Notes under the pieces: generated by a model
What the model saw: only the letters and a program-made list of their open reading frames with translations
What the model was told of the DNA's origin: nothing
Databases searched by the model: none
Shown: positions 1 through 11,158 of the stretch, one piece after another
How the letters are laid out: every line of letters starts with the position of its first letter
How positions within the stretch are numbered: the stretch's first letter is position 1
Made by a program: the position numbers and the translations under genes
NCBI RefSeq assembly: GCF_000003815.2
Contig: NC_049984.1
Coordinates: 5,605,258-5,669,257, forward strand
Reading direction: 5' to 3'
DNA: 64,000 bases
DNA from: Branchiostoma floridae
Taxonomy: Eukaryota > Chordata > Leptocardii > Amphioxiformes > Branchiostomatidae

Positions 1-27
1 CCTATGGTATCAAACTTATTATGATTG

Positions 28-1020
28 TAAACACATGAAACGAGCACAAGGCCTGCTTACGTGAGTGGGTCAGGAAAAAAAAGTGCCCAAATTCCCCTAC
101 TTCTGTTCAACACTGTCACTGCATCGTCCTGTTGATATTGGCGCGTGTGTCACTGGTTCAATCAATCCTCTTTCCACCTTACATTTGGTATACGGAACAT
201 ACAAGGTTTTAGCAAACTTGAGTAGAGTATATCTGCCCTTTCGATAGTTGGATGGCAGAATCAAAGCGTGGATGCGGCAAGGAGAACCGCACGCTGACAC
301 GGCAAGAGCAAATTTCAGCGTTTGGTGGTGGAGGCAGCGTCATGGTGTGGGGCGGTATAACTACCATAGGGTAAACAAGACTCGTCATCATTCCAGGCAA
401 ATTAATGTGATGGCATATGGGGACACCATCCTCCATCCAATAGCAACATTCTACCTCTTCAATATTGGACCAAATGCCATTCTGCAAGATTACAACACCA
501 GTCCACACAGAGCAAAGACCATTGGATGCTGGAGCACAGTCTTAGGGTGGAATAGCCTTCCTACGGCTTATGGCTAGCACTCGATTGATCACCTCTTGCC
601 ATAGTTCAGATTTTTTGCTTGAATAAAGAGTAATAATAGCTTTGATTGACATGTCCTGTTTATTCGACTTGCCTTCATTCACAAGTCAATACTGACGGAA
701 GAAAATGAGCAGAATGGAGTGATTGACTTTAGTAGTTATTTTGGCACTTTATCTTAGTTTGTGACCCCCTGTACATAAGCAGGCCAGGTGCTCGTTCCAT
801 GAATTTACACTCATAAAATACTCTATTCAGATATGCTAAAAATAAACTTGGATGTTCTGTATACCAAACGTTAGGTGATAAAAGGATTGATTGAATCATT
901 GTCACCCGCGGCCATAACAAAGGTTGAACCGGACGATACAGTTTTGAACAGAAACGGGGGAATTTGGGCACTTTTTTGTCGTGACCCACTCACGTTAGCA
1001 GGCCTAGTGTATGTTCCATG
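28..1020 (+). mobile_element. Decayed Tc1/mariner-like DNA transposon
   Basis: Sequence at about 28-230 recurs in inverted orientation at about 755-1015. Both arms carry a conserved block (sense GTGAGTGGGTCA, antisense TGACCCACTCAC) followed by GTGCCCAAATTCCCC. A second inverted match to the outer block lies at 755-810, giving the inverted/direct-repeat arrangement typical of Tc1-like elements. Between the arms, 300-530 on the plus strand reads in broken frames like the middle and end of a Tc1 transposase: a VMVWGGI-like block, then a block resembling TILHPIATFYLFNIGPN and a HRA motif. Frameshifts and stops interrupt it, so it is dead. It lies upstream or in an intron of the ACSF3 gene. The exact ends are not resolved. 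Confidence 0.65.
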
Positions 1021-1569
1021 AGTTAACAATGATAATGAGTTTGATGCCATTGGAAAGAAAATCATGCAAGCTTTCTATATATACATAATACATTGAAATT
1101 GATGCAGAAACAACATAAATATGATTGATATTCCAAACTTTTTGTGCTGAGTGTATATAAATGCATTTTGTAGGAAGACACAAATATCAAAATTTCGTAA
1201 AGGCCCAATTGGAAACCTTGGATAAAGCCATGTGTCAGATTTTTGTGATGCTTTTACCAAAATTGTAATGTTATGGCTGCTCTGTTAATCAGTATGCTTC
1301 TTGAAGGCTTGAACGTGGACATCAGGGATTTTTCTTATCCACTCAGCCTTGTCCCCCATGAGTGAGCAAAGCCCCGCTGTGGTGATGTTACTGCGTTGGG
1401 CATTCCTTTTCAGGTCGTTGATGAAGGTTGTGCGCTTTCTGTTGGCTCCCAGAGGATAAGCTGGCTGGTTATCAGTTCTGTATGTCACACACAGTGTTTG
1501 AGATGTATTCACTATGTCTCAAACATTATGCTTGGAGTTGGACATTTTTTATATCTCCTTACCCTACAG

Positions 1570-2516
1570 GTGAGCCCAGGTATGGAGGAGCAGGAAGGAG
1601 AACTGCTAGTGAAGGGTCCAGGTGTGTTCAAGCAGTACTGGAACAGGCCAGACGCAACGACAGAGGCCTTCACTCCAGATGGGTGGTTCAAGACAGGTCA
1701 GCCTCTCAGTTTAACTTTTGTTCAATATTCAAAATACCTCAGGGTATGCTTGAATGACCACAGAAACAGCCTTGTGGATTTCGTTCATTTTATCTTATTT
1801 TACCGGGGTTCATAGCCTGCTTTCTTTGCATTTGGTAGATTCAAGACAGGCAGTTTTAACACCTTGATACCTTTCTGTCACTATCTCTCAGTTTCAGAGG
1901 ATCCTTGCCACAAAACCAGCAGTTCTCGAAAACTAGTTTTCTCTTGCAATGTGTGTGTGTGAGTTCAAAGAAAGTCGTATTCAACATTATTAGAGTCTTT
2001 GACTTTGATATGATCTGGCTAGGGTTTGAAACCACAACCTACATGTACTGAAAGCAAGACAAACACTGAAGCCAATAGGCCATTGCAACGGTATGCCATA
2101 GGCAGCAAATCTAAATGCAATTATACCATTCTCCCCTGCTAGGTGACACTGCAGTGTTGCGAGACGGCTACTTCAGCATCATGGGTCGCACCTCTGTCGA
2201 CATCATCAAGAGTGGAGGCTACAAGATCAGCGCCCTGGATGTGGAGCGCCACCTGTTGGCTCATGACGGCATTGCAGACTGTGCAGTAGTGGGGGTGACA
2301 GACCTGACCTGGGGTCAACGGGTGGCTGCTATAGTGGTGCTCCGGAAAGGGGCTAGCTTGAGCCTTGCAGAACTGAAGAACTGGGGGAAGAACAGAATGC
2401 CAAGCTACCTCATCCCTACTGAAATCAAGATTGTGCCCGTCTTACCGAGGAATGCAATGGGAAAGGTTAACAAAAAGGAGCTTCTCAAAGAGTTCTTTCC
2501 TGAAACGACCAGCTAA
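1570..2516 (+). CDS. ACSF3: Acyl-CoA synthetase family member 3 (malonyl-CoA synthetase), C-terminal two exons
   Basis: Two exons are visible: 1570-1696 (after CTACAG, ending AAGACAG before GTCAGC, phase 1) and 2143-2516 (after CTGCTAG, ending at TAA). They join in frame across the split codon G|GT. The first encodes the ANL-superfamily segment with [19 protein letters not shown] and DGWFKTGD. The second has the adenylation A8 hinge motif ([16 protein letters not shown]) and, near the C terminus, the A10 motif [13 protein letters not shown] with the lysine that catalyses adenylate formation. The family activates malonate (and methylmalonate) to the CoA thioester in the mitochondrial matrix, feeding mitochondrial fatty-acid synthesis. 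The remaining, upstream exons lie before this window or are not recognised in its first 1.5 kb. The gene converges on MCAT with about 1.15 kb between stop codons. Other ANL synthetases are possible, but the ending resembles ACSF3 best. Confidence 0.88.
1985..2100 (-). repeat. tRNA-derived SINE fragment
   Basis: On the minus strand this intronic segment of ACSF3 has a tRNA-like head (GGCCTATTGGCTTCAG, A-box-like) followed by a B-box-like GTGGTTTCAAACCC. The same head/B-box organisation recurs at 15680-15870 and 37150-37420. It is a degenerate Pol III SINE head, not a folded tRNA. Confidence 0.4.
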
Positions 2517-3116
2517 CAGTTACTAGTAGTACTACAGACGCACAGTTCAGATCTAGTTTTTGGTCTAAGTTAAATTTTAAATTCTAGGTTTTTGGATGGA
2601 CGTTGGGTTTAACTGCTGTATCGCTTTTTCAGGTGAATCAACTTGTTTTTAATTTGCAATTTTAATTTTCAAATTGTCTACCTCATGATCATACAAATGT
2701 ATTGTTTTATTTGGATTGGTGGACAAATTATGGGATGTATGAACTATGGTGAGGATGGGAAAAGATTGTAGTTTTAAAATGATTTCAAAGAATTGCAATG
2801 AAACTCATTACTATTTTTATATTGGGTCTGCATATTACGCACAAAATGCAGTTTCTTCTCAGCAATAGCAGATTTTTAAATATGCCACACCTACTGAAGG
2901 CATTGCCATTGGTATAATTCCTACTGTACAAATGTACTTAACATGAATTTTAATGCAACACTGTTTCTAAGAAATGTATTGTATCACTTAAATTTGGAAA
3001 TGGTTAACTTAATATTGCAATGAGACTGTGTAAAGTGTAATCACGCACAAATGTGGCTGTGTCAACTGTTCATTCTGTTCCGTGGAGCAAACTGGTTTGA
3101 GATTACTTTCATTTCA

Positions 3117-3735
3117 TGTAGAAGAAACTAATCATTGGCCGTAGCTTGAACACTGCTGGTGTTGCCATCTTCCTCTCCACACAAGACTTTCAAGTACACA
3201 TATATACCCGGTATGGTGTATATAGCACCTGTCTTCTTTGTCACTTTCATTTCATGTAGAAGAATTTGAGAAACTAATCATTGGCCGTAGCTTGAACACT
3301 GCTGGTATTGTCATCTTCCTCTCCACACGAGACTTTCTGGTACTCTGTATTTCTGTATATATGGTGTATATAGAACCTGTCTTCTTTGTCATGACCAGCG
3401 GAAATTATCTCAGTTGTTCATTCAGCTTATTTGAGCTTAACTGGTTTGAATCTACTTCCCTTTCATGTACAAGAAATTAAGAAACTAATCATTGCCTGCA
3501 GCTTGCTTTATTGTCGTCTTCCTCTCCATACGAGACTTTCCGGTACTCCTGTATATATGGGGTATATAGCACCTGTCTTCTTCCTCATTACCAGTGGAAG
3601 ATTATCTTGACTGTTCATTCAGTTCATTTGAGCTTAACTTTCATTTCATGTAGAAGAATCTAAGAAACTAATCATTGGCCGTAGCTTGAACACTGCTAGT
3701 ATTGTCATCTTCCTCTCCACACGAAACTTTGCGAT
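3117..3735. repeat. Diverged tandem repeat overlapping the 3' end of MCAT
   Basis: Four degenerate copies of a unit recur at about 3117-3240, 3241-3440, 3455-3640 and 3641-3735. Each contains AGAAACTAATCATTG, then CGTAGCTTGAACACTGCTGG or a variant, then CATCTTCCTCTCCA. The first three units continue into a TATATGGTGTATATAG-like stretch and CCTGTCTTCTT. The fourth unit carries the real MCAT stop codon and last roughly 20 codons on the minus strand. The array fills most of the space between the ends of ACSF3 and MCAT. Confidence 0.8.
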
Positions 3736-6700
3736 ACTCCTGCCGTGCCTTCATGTTGCATCGCGACAGCACGGCGCCCAGTTGGCTCCCCGGTCCGACC
3801 TCGAACGTGTCGGGGAACCCCCGCCCCTGGGGACGCTCGTACAGCGTGTGCATGAGCTGCTCCCACTTTACCGGGGACGTCACCTGAAACGGGAACGACC
3901 AAAATGAACGGACTCGAATCATAGCATGAAAGTTCATCTGTGTTGGTAGAATACATCATAGAAAAATGCTAACGCTTTACCTCCATCCAACACTGGAATT
4001 AACACTATAGGAACTTACGCTCTAAATTTTCGGTCAAACTCCATCACCCTTCTTCACAGAATGAATGACCCTGCTATCTCCAGCAGTGACGTCAGGACTG
4101 TTGAGACTTTAATCATCAAGCAGCTCTCACTATTATGTATTTTGTACTATGTATTTAAAAATATTGTATATAGACTTATAAAACTCATTAGGGCTTGTGA
4201 TGTAAACTGTATCTCTGTTATAGACTTTGTTTGACCTCAAGGAAAAGCGTCCTGCAGGCCGATTTGAGCTTTCATGAATAAACAAAGGTTCAAACAAACA
4301 AACAAACCTGCTTGGTGAGTAGGCGGCGCATCTGTTGCGGGTTCTGGTACGAGGCTGTGTCCACGTTGGAGTGAACGTTGATGACAGGAACCTCGATGTC
4401 GACCTCCTGAAAGTAGGAAGGAAAAGGACTGGAATATTTGGCAGTGGCATGTGTGTGTGTGTGTGTTGAATTATCTTGTTTCAAAGTCTCTACAACCATG
4501 CCTGCACTTCTATGAAAAGCTGCTAGGGTGCCCAAACTGACAACACCTTTTCCTGCAATTAAAAACTAGCTACCAATTAAAACTTACAACCTCTCTATGT
4601 GGGGTCTAACTAGGGTGAACCCGCTGGACAGCCACTTTGAAGTGTTGTGTGAAGACTAGCCAACCACTGCCTACCCGTGTCAGGGACACCAGCAGCAGTA
4701 CAATCAAATACTGGATACTACAACTCTTGTCATAAAAAAATATTCTACAATGTTTCTAACAACATATTCGAAATACAGCAAACTTGATTTTCACTGTTCC
4801 GCAAAATCAAAAGCAGTAACAGTACCCTAAGCTCGTACCTGTAAGGCCTTGTGTGTAGCGTCCTGGGCGGACTCCATGAGGGAAGTGTGGAAGGCTCCGC
4901 TAACCGGTACTGGCTTCATCCTCACCAGTCCATACTCTTTCCCGTATTTCCTTATGTATGCTAGACACTAGTAACAAGAAAGACAGAAGGTTTTGAAAGT
5001 CATTATTATGTCTAGGCTCCAACATGCATATGTCAAGCAGTGGCCCTTGCCTACTGACTCACCATTGGCCAATCATCATCATCATCACCATTGGTCGACG
5101 TGATCACACATGTTCGCACATGTTTACACACGACAGGGTTATACCGCCCCTTACAGGGTGACTTACCCTTTCGCTCTCTAATTACAAGACGGGGATGCGC
5201 CAGGTCTCCCGTCGGCCAATCATACTACCTCATGATGTTGGAGGGAACTTACAGGCCAATCATGTTGGTGTCTATCACACAATTGAAGTTGTACAGAAGT
5301 TATCAAAGTCTCATAGACCGCTTTGATCTTAGTGCTTGCTGCTTACAGTCAGCCATCTGGAATGTATATTGTGGAATGAATATCGCAATGAATGCAGAGA
5401 TTGATGCATTTCCTCCTTTGAGCAGCATACCTACATGAAAAGATAGCCTACAAAGGTGTTTGTTGAATAAAGCTAATAAATGGCACTATTAAACATGTAA
5501 ATTACTGTAAAAAAAAATCATACTGACCTCCTTGTTCCCACCTATAACCCTAGCCTGTGGGTACAGGTAGTTCGCTATGCTGCACACCGGGTCCTCCATG
5601 TTGTGGACTTCCTTACAGTAGATCCTGGCATCGTGACAGAGCTGCGGGAACCTGGTCTGCGGCCGGCCCAACACGGACAACATCCCGCTGGGGACCTCTT
5701 CTGACGCGCGCTGCATGGCCGCTGCCCTCTCCTTCACTACATACAGAGCTGGGCAGAGAAATACAGTTTTTTTTATTAACTCACTTTCCATACCAATGGA
5801 GCAGGCAGGTGGGCCTGATTTAAAAAACAAACAAACCAATTTTTCTCTTCTTTGGAGATGGTCAACACGACGAGAAAGTGCCAAAATGGGAAAATGTTTT
5901 GTGCCATAATAGCCTTACTAAGTTAGTGATTTTTCTTATACAAGGAGGTTGAAAAGTGTTCAACCTCTTTGTTCTTATAGAAGTCACTCTAGTGAGGTAG
6001 CCACGACTGTAGCTGTAGATGTGAGACTAGCTGGATAGTTGTAAAAGTGGCACCACTATGAAAGTCATCAGTATACTAGTAGTTGTAAACTTAGTCAGTG
6101 ATTACAAATTTACTTGCTGTGGCCTTATAGTAGTAGTAATGTATAACTATAAGATTTCTTTCCTTAAAAATTCTCTTCACCTCACCTTCTTCAAATGAGA
6201 TGGCCCCAGAGAAGACCAAAGCTGCGTACTCTCCCACACTGAAGCCTGCAGCAGCAACACATGTCTCCATAGCCTACACAGGAGGGCAAGCAGAAACAGT
6301 TGCAGAAACATTGCTGATCAAGTGATAAGGATGTTTTTGTGTTAGCAACTTATGTAGTGTATAGTTATATACGTGTATCACTCACGCAATCACAGACTCT
6401 TAAAGTCTAATATCAGAAAAAATTTGTTGTCAGTATCTTGGTATGCATAATGCTGTAGCACACTGTAATGTAATAGTGGGATTCAAGCACCAACAACTGA
6501 CCAGCTCAACTGGTCCAGACCTTTTGGCCTAGTGGTTAGTGGCAATGTTTTGTGAATTGGTGGGCCCAAATGCCAGTCAGGCTTGTTTTGCGGCTATCTG
6601 GTGGTGTTTCGCACATTTTTCTGGAGGTGTGCATTAGCAGATATCCTCCTGTTGCATTTTCCACCACTTGAAGTGTGAGTGCGTGAGGAGGCGGGTAGCT

Positions 6701-7339
6701 GTAAAAAGCCCGTAATGTACTGAAAAACAAACAAAAACCTCCAAATACGCTCAAAACAAGCCTGACTGCTACATCTGCTTGGAGATTACGTACCAAGGGG
6801 TTGTCCTCTCTCAGTCTCTCCACAGCTGCGAGCGATGTGAGGAAAACTGCAGGCTGACAGTGGACAGTCTTGTTCAGCTCCTCCTGAGGTCCGTTCAGAC
6901 ACAGCTGCAGGATATCGTACCCCAGGATATCCCTCGCTCTCGTAAAAATATCCTCCACGTGCGGATAGTCCAGCAGGCTGCGCGCCATTCCGACAAACTG
7001 CGCCCCCTGTCCCGGGAACAGGAAGACCGTGCTCTTTCGAGGGTCTTTTCTCACGCGCTTCTTCTGCTCTGTCAGGTCTTTCTCTTTCGGTCCTTCTGAT
7101 TTTTCTGTGACGGCGTCATCTAAAAGTTCTTGTATCGTCTTTCCTTCTAGGTTTAGAGAGAGTTTGGCTGTATCTTCTGTTGTTGTTGTTGTTGTGTCTT
7201 TGCTATCTTGCGAAAACTTGCAATGTGGAGGAAGAGCTGTAAGCAAGGCTGTTGGTGACCTTGAACAGTTCAGGAATGATGAAACCATGGAACAGCAAGG
7301 GGATTTGGAGTATAGTCTTCTCAATACTGAGGAAGCCAT
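3668..7339 (-). CDS. MCAT: Mitochondrial malonyl-CoA:ACP transacylase
   Basis: Six exons with consistent GT-AG junctions and phases: 7339-6794, 6273-6186, 5748-5528, 4967-4839, 4406-4308 and 3883-3668; 1299 nt, 432 aa. The N-terminal about 100 residues are low-complexity, basic and Ser/Thr-rich, consistent with a mitochondrial presequence. The acyltransferase fold follows: FLFPGQGAQ (residues 107-114), the nucleophile elbow GFSVGE with Ser194, PVSGAFHT with catalytic His312, and GRGFPDTFEVGPG near the end. The enzyme moves malonyl from CoA to mitochondrial ACP, the entry step of mitochondrial fatty-acid synthesis. It is somewhat longer than the human protein (390 aa), through the presequence and a C-terminal tail ending in EEDDNTSSVQATAND that comes from a local tandem repeat. 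Head to head with the ARMC10-like gene, convergent with ACSF3. Confidence 0.95.
5942..5970. repeat. Short hairpin (AAGGAGGTTGAA / TTCAACCTCTTT)
   Basis: Near-perfect inverted repeat with 12-nt arms and a 5-nt spacer in MCAT intron 2. A closely related hairpin sits at 39858-39890, and other mini-palindromes with a CCAAGGA end are at 38536 and 49636. Confidence 0.6.
6572..6790. mobile_element. Miniature inverted-repeat element abutting the MCAT intron 1 splice donor
   Basis: AGTCAGGCTTGTTTTG near 6575 is mirrored by CAAAACAAGCCTGACTG near 6753. The right end terminates in ATCTGCTTGGAGATTA, the same terminal motif as the Mutator-like MITEs elsewhere in the window. On the minus strand the intron begins GTACG immediately followed by TAATCTCCAAGCAG, so the element starts only a few bases inside intron 1 of MCAT. 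The left end appears truncated. Confidence 0.55.
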
Positions 7340-8018
7340 CTTGAAAATATACGACTTGTAACGTTATGTATGTGCTAATCAAGTCACATACAGCGGTCAC
7401 ACTTGTGAATACCGATTGACTCAGCACTGTTAAATGACGACAATGTTCCTGCAAAGTCACAAAGCACCGTGTCGAGCGATGGATATAAACCAAGAGATGA
7501 TCAACAGTTTGTTTTTGCCCAACTGACAGATCAAAATTTTTCTAGCTGCAGACGACGAAAAACATGGTTTCAAAAGCACAATGAAATGTTAAAAAAAATT
7601 CTATAGCATCACCATTCCTCCTGAAGGAAAAATCCTGCGTCCAAGTCCTCTAAAATCCCCACAGAGTCTTGAATAAGCGAGGAAAACAGTACTTTTTGGT
7701 CGAGACGCGTTCACATGTTCATGGGCGCAGCCATCTTGGTTTGTCTGACGTTCCCGGTGCATTCTGGGGTATCAATACATTTCCAAGCAGATGTCATCTG
7801 TACTGTCGTCAACGGCAGACTTCATTTCTATGCCATATGGGCGTCTTTTTGATGGTTAAGTAGTGTCGTAAACTGGTCACAGCGGCGTGATAGTTTCTAC
7901 TCGCGTTTCTGGTCACTTATATCTCTACTAGTGTCCGTTGTTCGCCCTTTTCCCACAGTCAAGGCCGTCTTCGCTGTGTGCCCCCCTCCCACAATCTTTG
8001 ATTCACTTTCACTTCATT
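7340..8018. promoter_or_regulatory. Shared head-to-head promoter of MCAT and the ARMC10-like gene
   Basis: The start codons of MCAT (minus) and the ARMC10-like gene (plus) are 679 bp apart and diverge, so this interval must hold both promoters. At 7756-7772 there is a Staf/ZNF143-like site; its minus-strand reading TACCCCAGAATGCACCG is close to the consensus YWCCCAYAATGCAYYG. No clear TATA box was seen. The factor assignment is inference from the motif. Confidence 0.5.
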
Positions 8019-9008
8019 ATGATACGCAATCTTCTCGTTGTTGGGCTCGGCGCCGTTGGGAGCTATGCGGTTTATAAGGTTATAGACAGACTTTACTTCT
8101 CAGAGAAGAAAGAAGATACTGAGAACGAAACTGACAATGAGAGAAAGACATCGCAACAAGTTTATGACAATGCCGATTCACTTGAAGGTGAACTTGGGGG
8201 CCTGACCATGTGCAGTTCATTGTCAGCAAACCAACTGGCCTTTCTTTCTGCTCTGCTTCAGTCAGAAAACCCTGGAGTGGTGGAACGGACGCTTTGTACC
8301 ATCGGCAACCTGGCAGCATTCACGAGCAACCAGAACGCCATGAGAGAGTCGAACCTGTTGCAGGCTGTCGTGGACACTCTTAAAAAATCGGACGAATCGT
8401 CAGGTATCCAAGCATGCTGTTGCCAGGCACTGGCCAACCTGGCCATGAACGTGGCGAATCAAGCCGTGGTGCAATCCTGCTTGCCGTTTGTCGTGAACAA
8501 AATTGTCCAATCCACAGAAAGCGACGCCACCACCTTGTCTGGCCTGAAGCTTCTTACAAACATGACTGTTATGGAAGACTACCACCATCACCTGTACCCA
8601 GCTGTGCCAAAACTGCTGCAGTTGTCCACCACGGATCATGATGCACCGGTACAACTCCAGTCCTTGAAGGTCCTCGTCAACCTGTCCTGTAACCAGGCAT
8701 TTATCCAGACGCTGCTACGTTCACCTGTCCCGCCGACATTTCTCGCTCTACTACAGTCCACCATGGGTGACGTACAGCTTCGAGCCCTGACTTTTGTAGC
8801 GAACGTCATCTCGTCCTTAGAAGATGAAGTCCTCTCCAGTGATTTTGCTGCGGACTCGTTGCAGGCTGTGTTGTATGGCAGTGGGGGGCGCCGGCGGGAT
8901 ATCTATGCCACGGTGCTCAAGTTGACGAAACATCCCAGTGAGGATGTCAGGAGGCAGGCCTCTCGTGTGTTGGTGGCAAAGATGCTGAGATATGACAACC
9001 AGGACTGA
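8019..9008 (+). CDS. ARMC10: ARMC10-like armadillo-repeat protein, single exon
   Basis: An intronless 329-aa reading frame. The ATG at 8019 is preferred to the upstream in-frame ATG at 7938 because it directly precedes a hydrophobic N-terminal anchor (MIRNLLVVGLGAVGSYAV), as in ARMC10/ARMCX proteins, which are mitochondrial outer-membrane or ER anchored. A charged linker (residues about 30-60) is followed by armadillo repeats with signature stretches such as CTIGNLAAF, CCQALANLAMN, GLKLLTNMTV and LKVLVNLSCN. In vertebrates this family influences mitochondrial dynamics and trafficking and survival signalling; the function here is inferred. A likely poly(A) signal AATAAA lies at 9839-9844. Lack of introns beside multi-exon neighbours could reflect retrocopying or the intron-poor coding style known for vertebrate ARMCX genes. 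Confidence 0.8.
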   Translation: MIRNLLVVGLGAVGSYAVYKVIDRLYFSEKKEDTENETDNERKTSQQVYDNADSLEGELGGLTMCSSLSANQLAFLSALLQSENPGVVERTLCTIGNLAAFTSNQNAMRESNLLQAVVDTLKKSDESSGIQACCCQALANLAMNVANQAVVQSCLPFVVNKIVQSTESDATTLSGLKLLTNMTVMEDYHHHLYPAVPKLLQLSTTDHDAPVQLQSLKVLVNLSCNQAFIQTLLRSPVPPTFLALLQSTMGDVQLRALTFVANVISSLEDEVLSSDFAADSLQAVLYGSGGRRRDIYATVLKLTKHPSEDVRRQASRVLVAKMLRYDNQD

Positions 9009-11100
9009 TATTTGTGGCCACTGAGTGCAGTAACATTAGTGGCATCCTCACTCCATACCTTACACTAGTTACAGCTAGATGGAAAAAGGTTAGGTGTGAC
9101 AGGTCGTGTAATATAACTAGCTGAGTCCGCTCCACATGCCTGGAAAGCTTGTGTACTATGCCAAAGGGAGGTTGTACCGGCTATACAGAAAATTATTAAT
9201 TGATTCTGGGAGCTTTTTGAGTAGTGGATTGGCTTAAGACATTTATACCTCATACAAACATACTTAAGGAAGCAAACATTGCATAATCTTTGTGATCATA
9301 TTTATTTGCAACACATACTTGCTTTTATAGCTTTTCAAAAGGATGTTTTTTGCAACCTGCAATATCAGTTTCCAAACTGGCTGCCTTGTTCATTGTGACT
9401 TCATAACTGGACAAATAAGTTATAATTTGATAATCTGGTGGCAGGAATCCTTTGCCAATGTTTTTGAAGCTTTGATGTTCAATATTATCAGGAAGAGGAT
9501 GTATATGTGTATTTTGTGCCTGTACGTGATGGAAAAATGTCAATTTCTTGAATATGGAAATGTTTTACTTTGTGTTTTTCATTCATCCTGCTTATAACGT
9601 CAGAAATCTAGTTGTAAGGTAGATTTTGGCATGGAAAAAGGGTCCAGACTTCAGACTGCATTGCAGCCAGAAACTATGTTGTCTTCTTATTTATAAAATG
9701 TGAACAAAATGTTATGTCTGTAACTGCTGTCTATATCTACTATTAACTTTATATTATTATTGTTGTTGTCTTGTATCATTTCACATGTATGTTGCTTGTA
9801 TCTTGTAATACATTTTTAAGAACTGTTGCATTAAACTAAATAAATAGAAAATCAAGCTACTATTATCTGGTGTTAATATTTTTCTTACTATCATTCAAGT
9901 GCCTCTGATGGGTCAGAAACTGCTTTTAGCCAGCTCGGTATGTATACAAAGATGGGGACAATGATTACATCGCAAAGGACTTTAAAGGAGATAAAATACT
10001 TTCACCTGGCAGTGTGTGTGTCTTCTTCTTCTTTATACATGTGTCTGTGTGTCTGTGATCAGGACAGCAAAAGTCACCCAGCTAAATCTCATCAAGCATG
10101 TCAGGAGTTCTATGAACAAATTTTATCTACATATGAATTTTAATAGACCATGGGTACATACAGTAGCTTTTGACTACACTTGTTCATACATGTCTTGGAA
10201 GTATACAGACAAATGATACAGGAAAACTGAGAGGATGGTAACATCACATGCAGAAAGCCCACAATAACTGGGACTAGAAAAAAAGATGCCTTTACAGCAT
10301 TGCTAAAGTTTTTGCGATGTTTGAACGGTTGGAATAGTTCTCAAAATCTACTTCATGGAAGTGCATACAGCTTTGCGTTACTTTCTTTGCCTATTGTCTT
10401 ATATGGCTTTGGTAGTTTACTTAGTATACTAAATCTATATTTCAGATGTCTCTTTATGAGACATCCCTAAGTATGTTTAATGTACACAAATGTACTTGGG
10501 TAGAACTACATACAGTTTTGCATGTTGCTTTCTTTTGTCTATACAGTAATCTTCTACAGCTTTGGTAAGAACATACTGCATGATCTGCATCTATTTTGGT
10601 TCTCTCCTCTGTACAATCAGACTTGCACTATTGACCACCTGTCCAATGATGTACAGTCAAACCTGTACAAGTGACCACCTCTACATAAGGACCGCCTGAC
10701 CAATGTGACCACTTTTCGGAGGTCCCTCCCACCATCCACCATAGTTACCTCTGGCTCTCCTTTTGCTCCCTTACCTTGTAAGCAAGCGAAAAAGGAGACC
10801 CGTAGGTAACACAGAAGGTTGGTACTCAGGCCATGTTTTTTTTTTCTCTCCTCGGCTGGACACAAGCCTTTAGAATCCTGTCTATACTATAGTGTAGTGT
10901 TGGCCTGTCCACATGGACCAGATTTCATCGGTCTCAAGTGGTCTTCTTGCACAGGTTTGACTGTAATTTGTCATCTTTACTTAGGTTTGTCTGTTTCTAG
11001 GCTTCTAAGCTAGAGTTTTTCAGGTTGAATTCAAATAGCTGCATGTTACTGTACTTCTTTTTGTCTATTATCTCATACAGCTTAGGTAGTTCATACGTCT
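9009..11100. other. 3' UTR of the ARMC10-like gene and intergenic DNA
   Basis: AT-rich sequence without convincing coding frames. 9009-9850 is probably the 3' UTR (AATAAA at 9839). 10652-10965 is a separate miniature element. RAE1 3' sequence lies just below 11159. Nothing else recognised. Confidence 0.5.
10652..10965. mobile_element. Miniature inverted-repeat element, TIR TACAGTCAAACCTGT
   Basis: TACAGTCAAACCTGT at 10652-10666 is exactly inverted at 10951-10965 (ACAGGTTTGACTGTA). About 314 bp in total with no coding capacity, so a non-autonomous DNA transposon. The inner part also carries the inverted pair AAGTGACCACC / AAGTGGTCTTC. Confidence 0.7.
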
Positions 11101-11158
11101 GTACATGTACATGTGTTTTGCCTGCCTCTCGAGGTCTATCCTCTGCAGTTCATTATCC

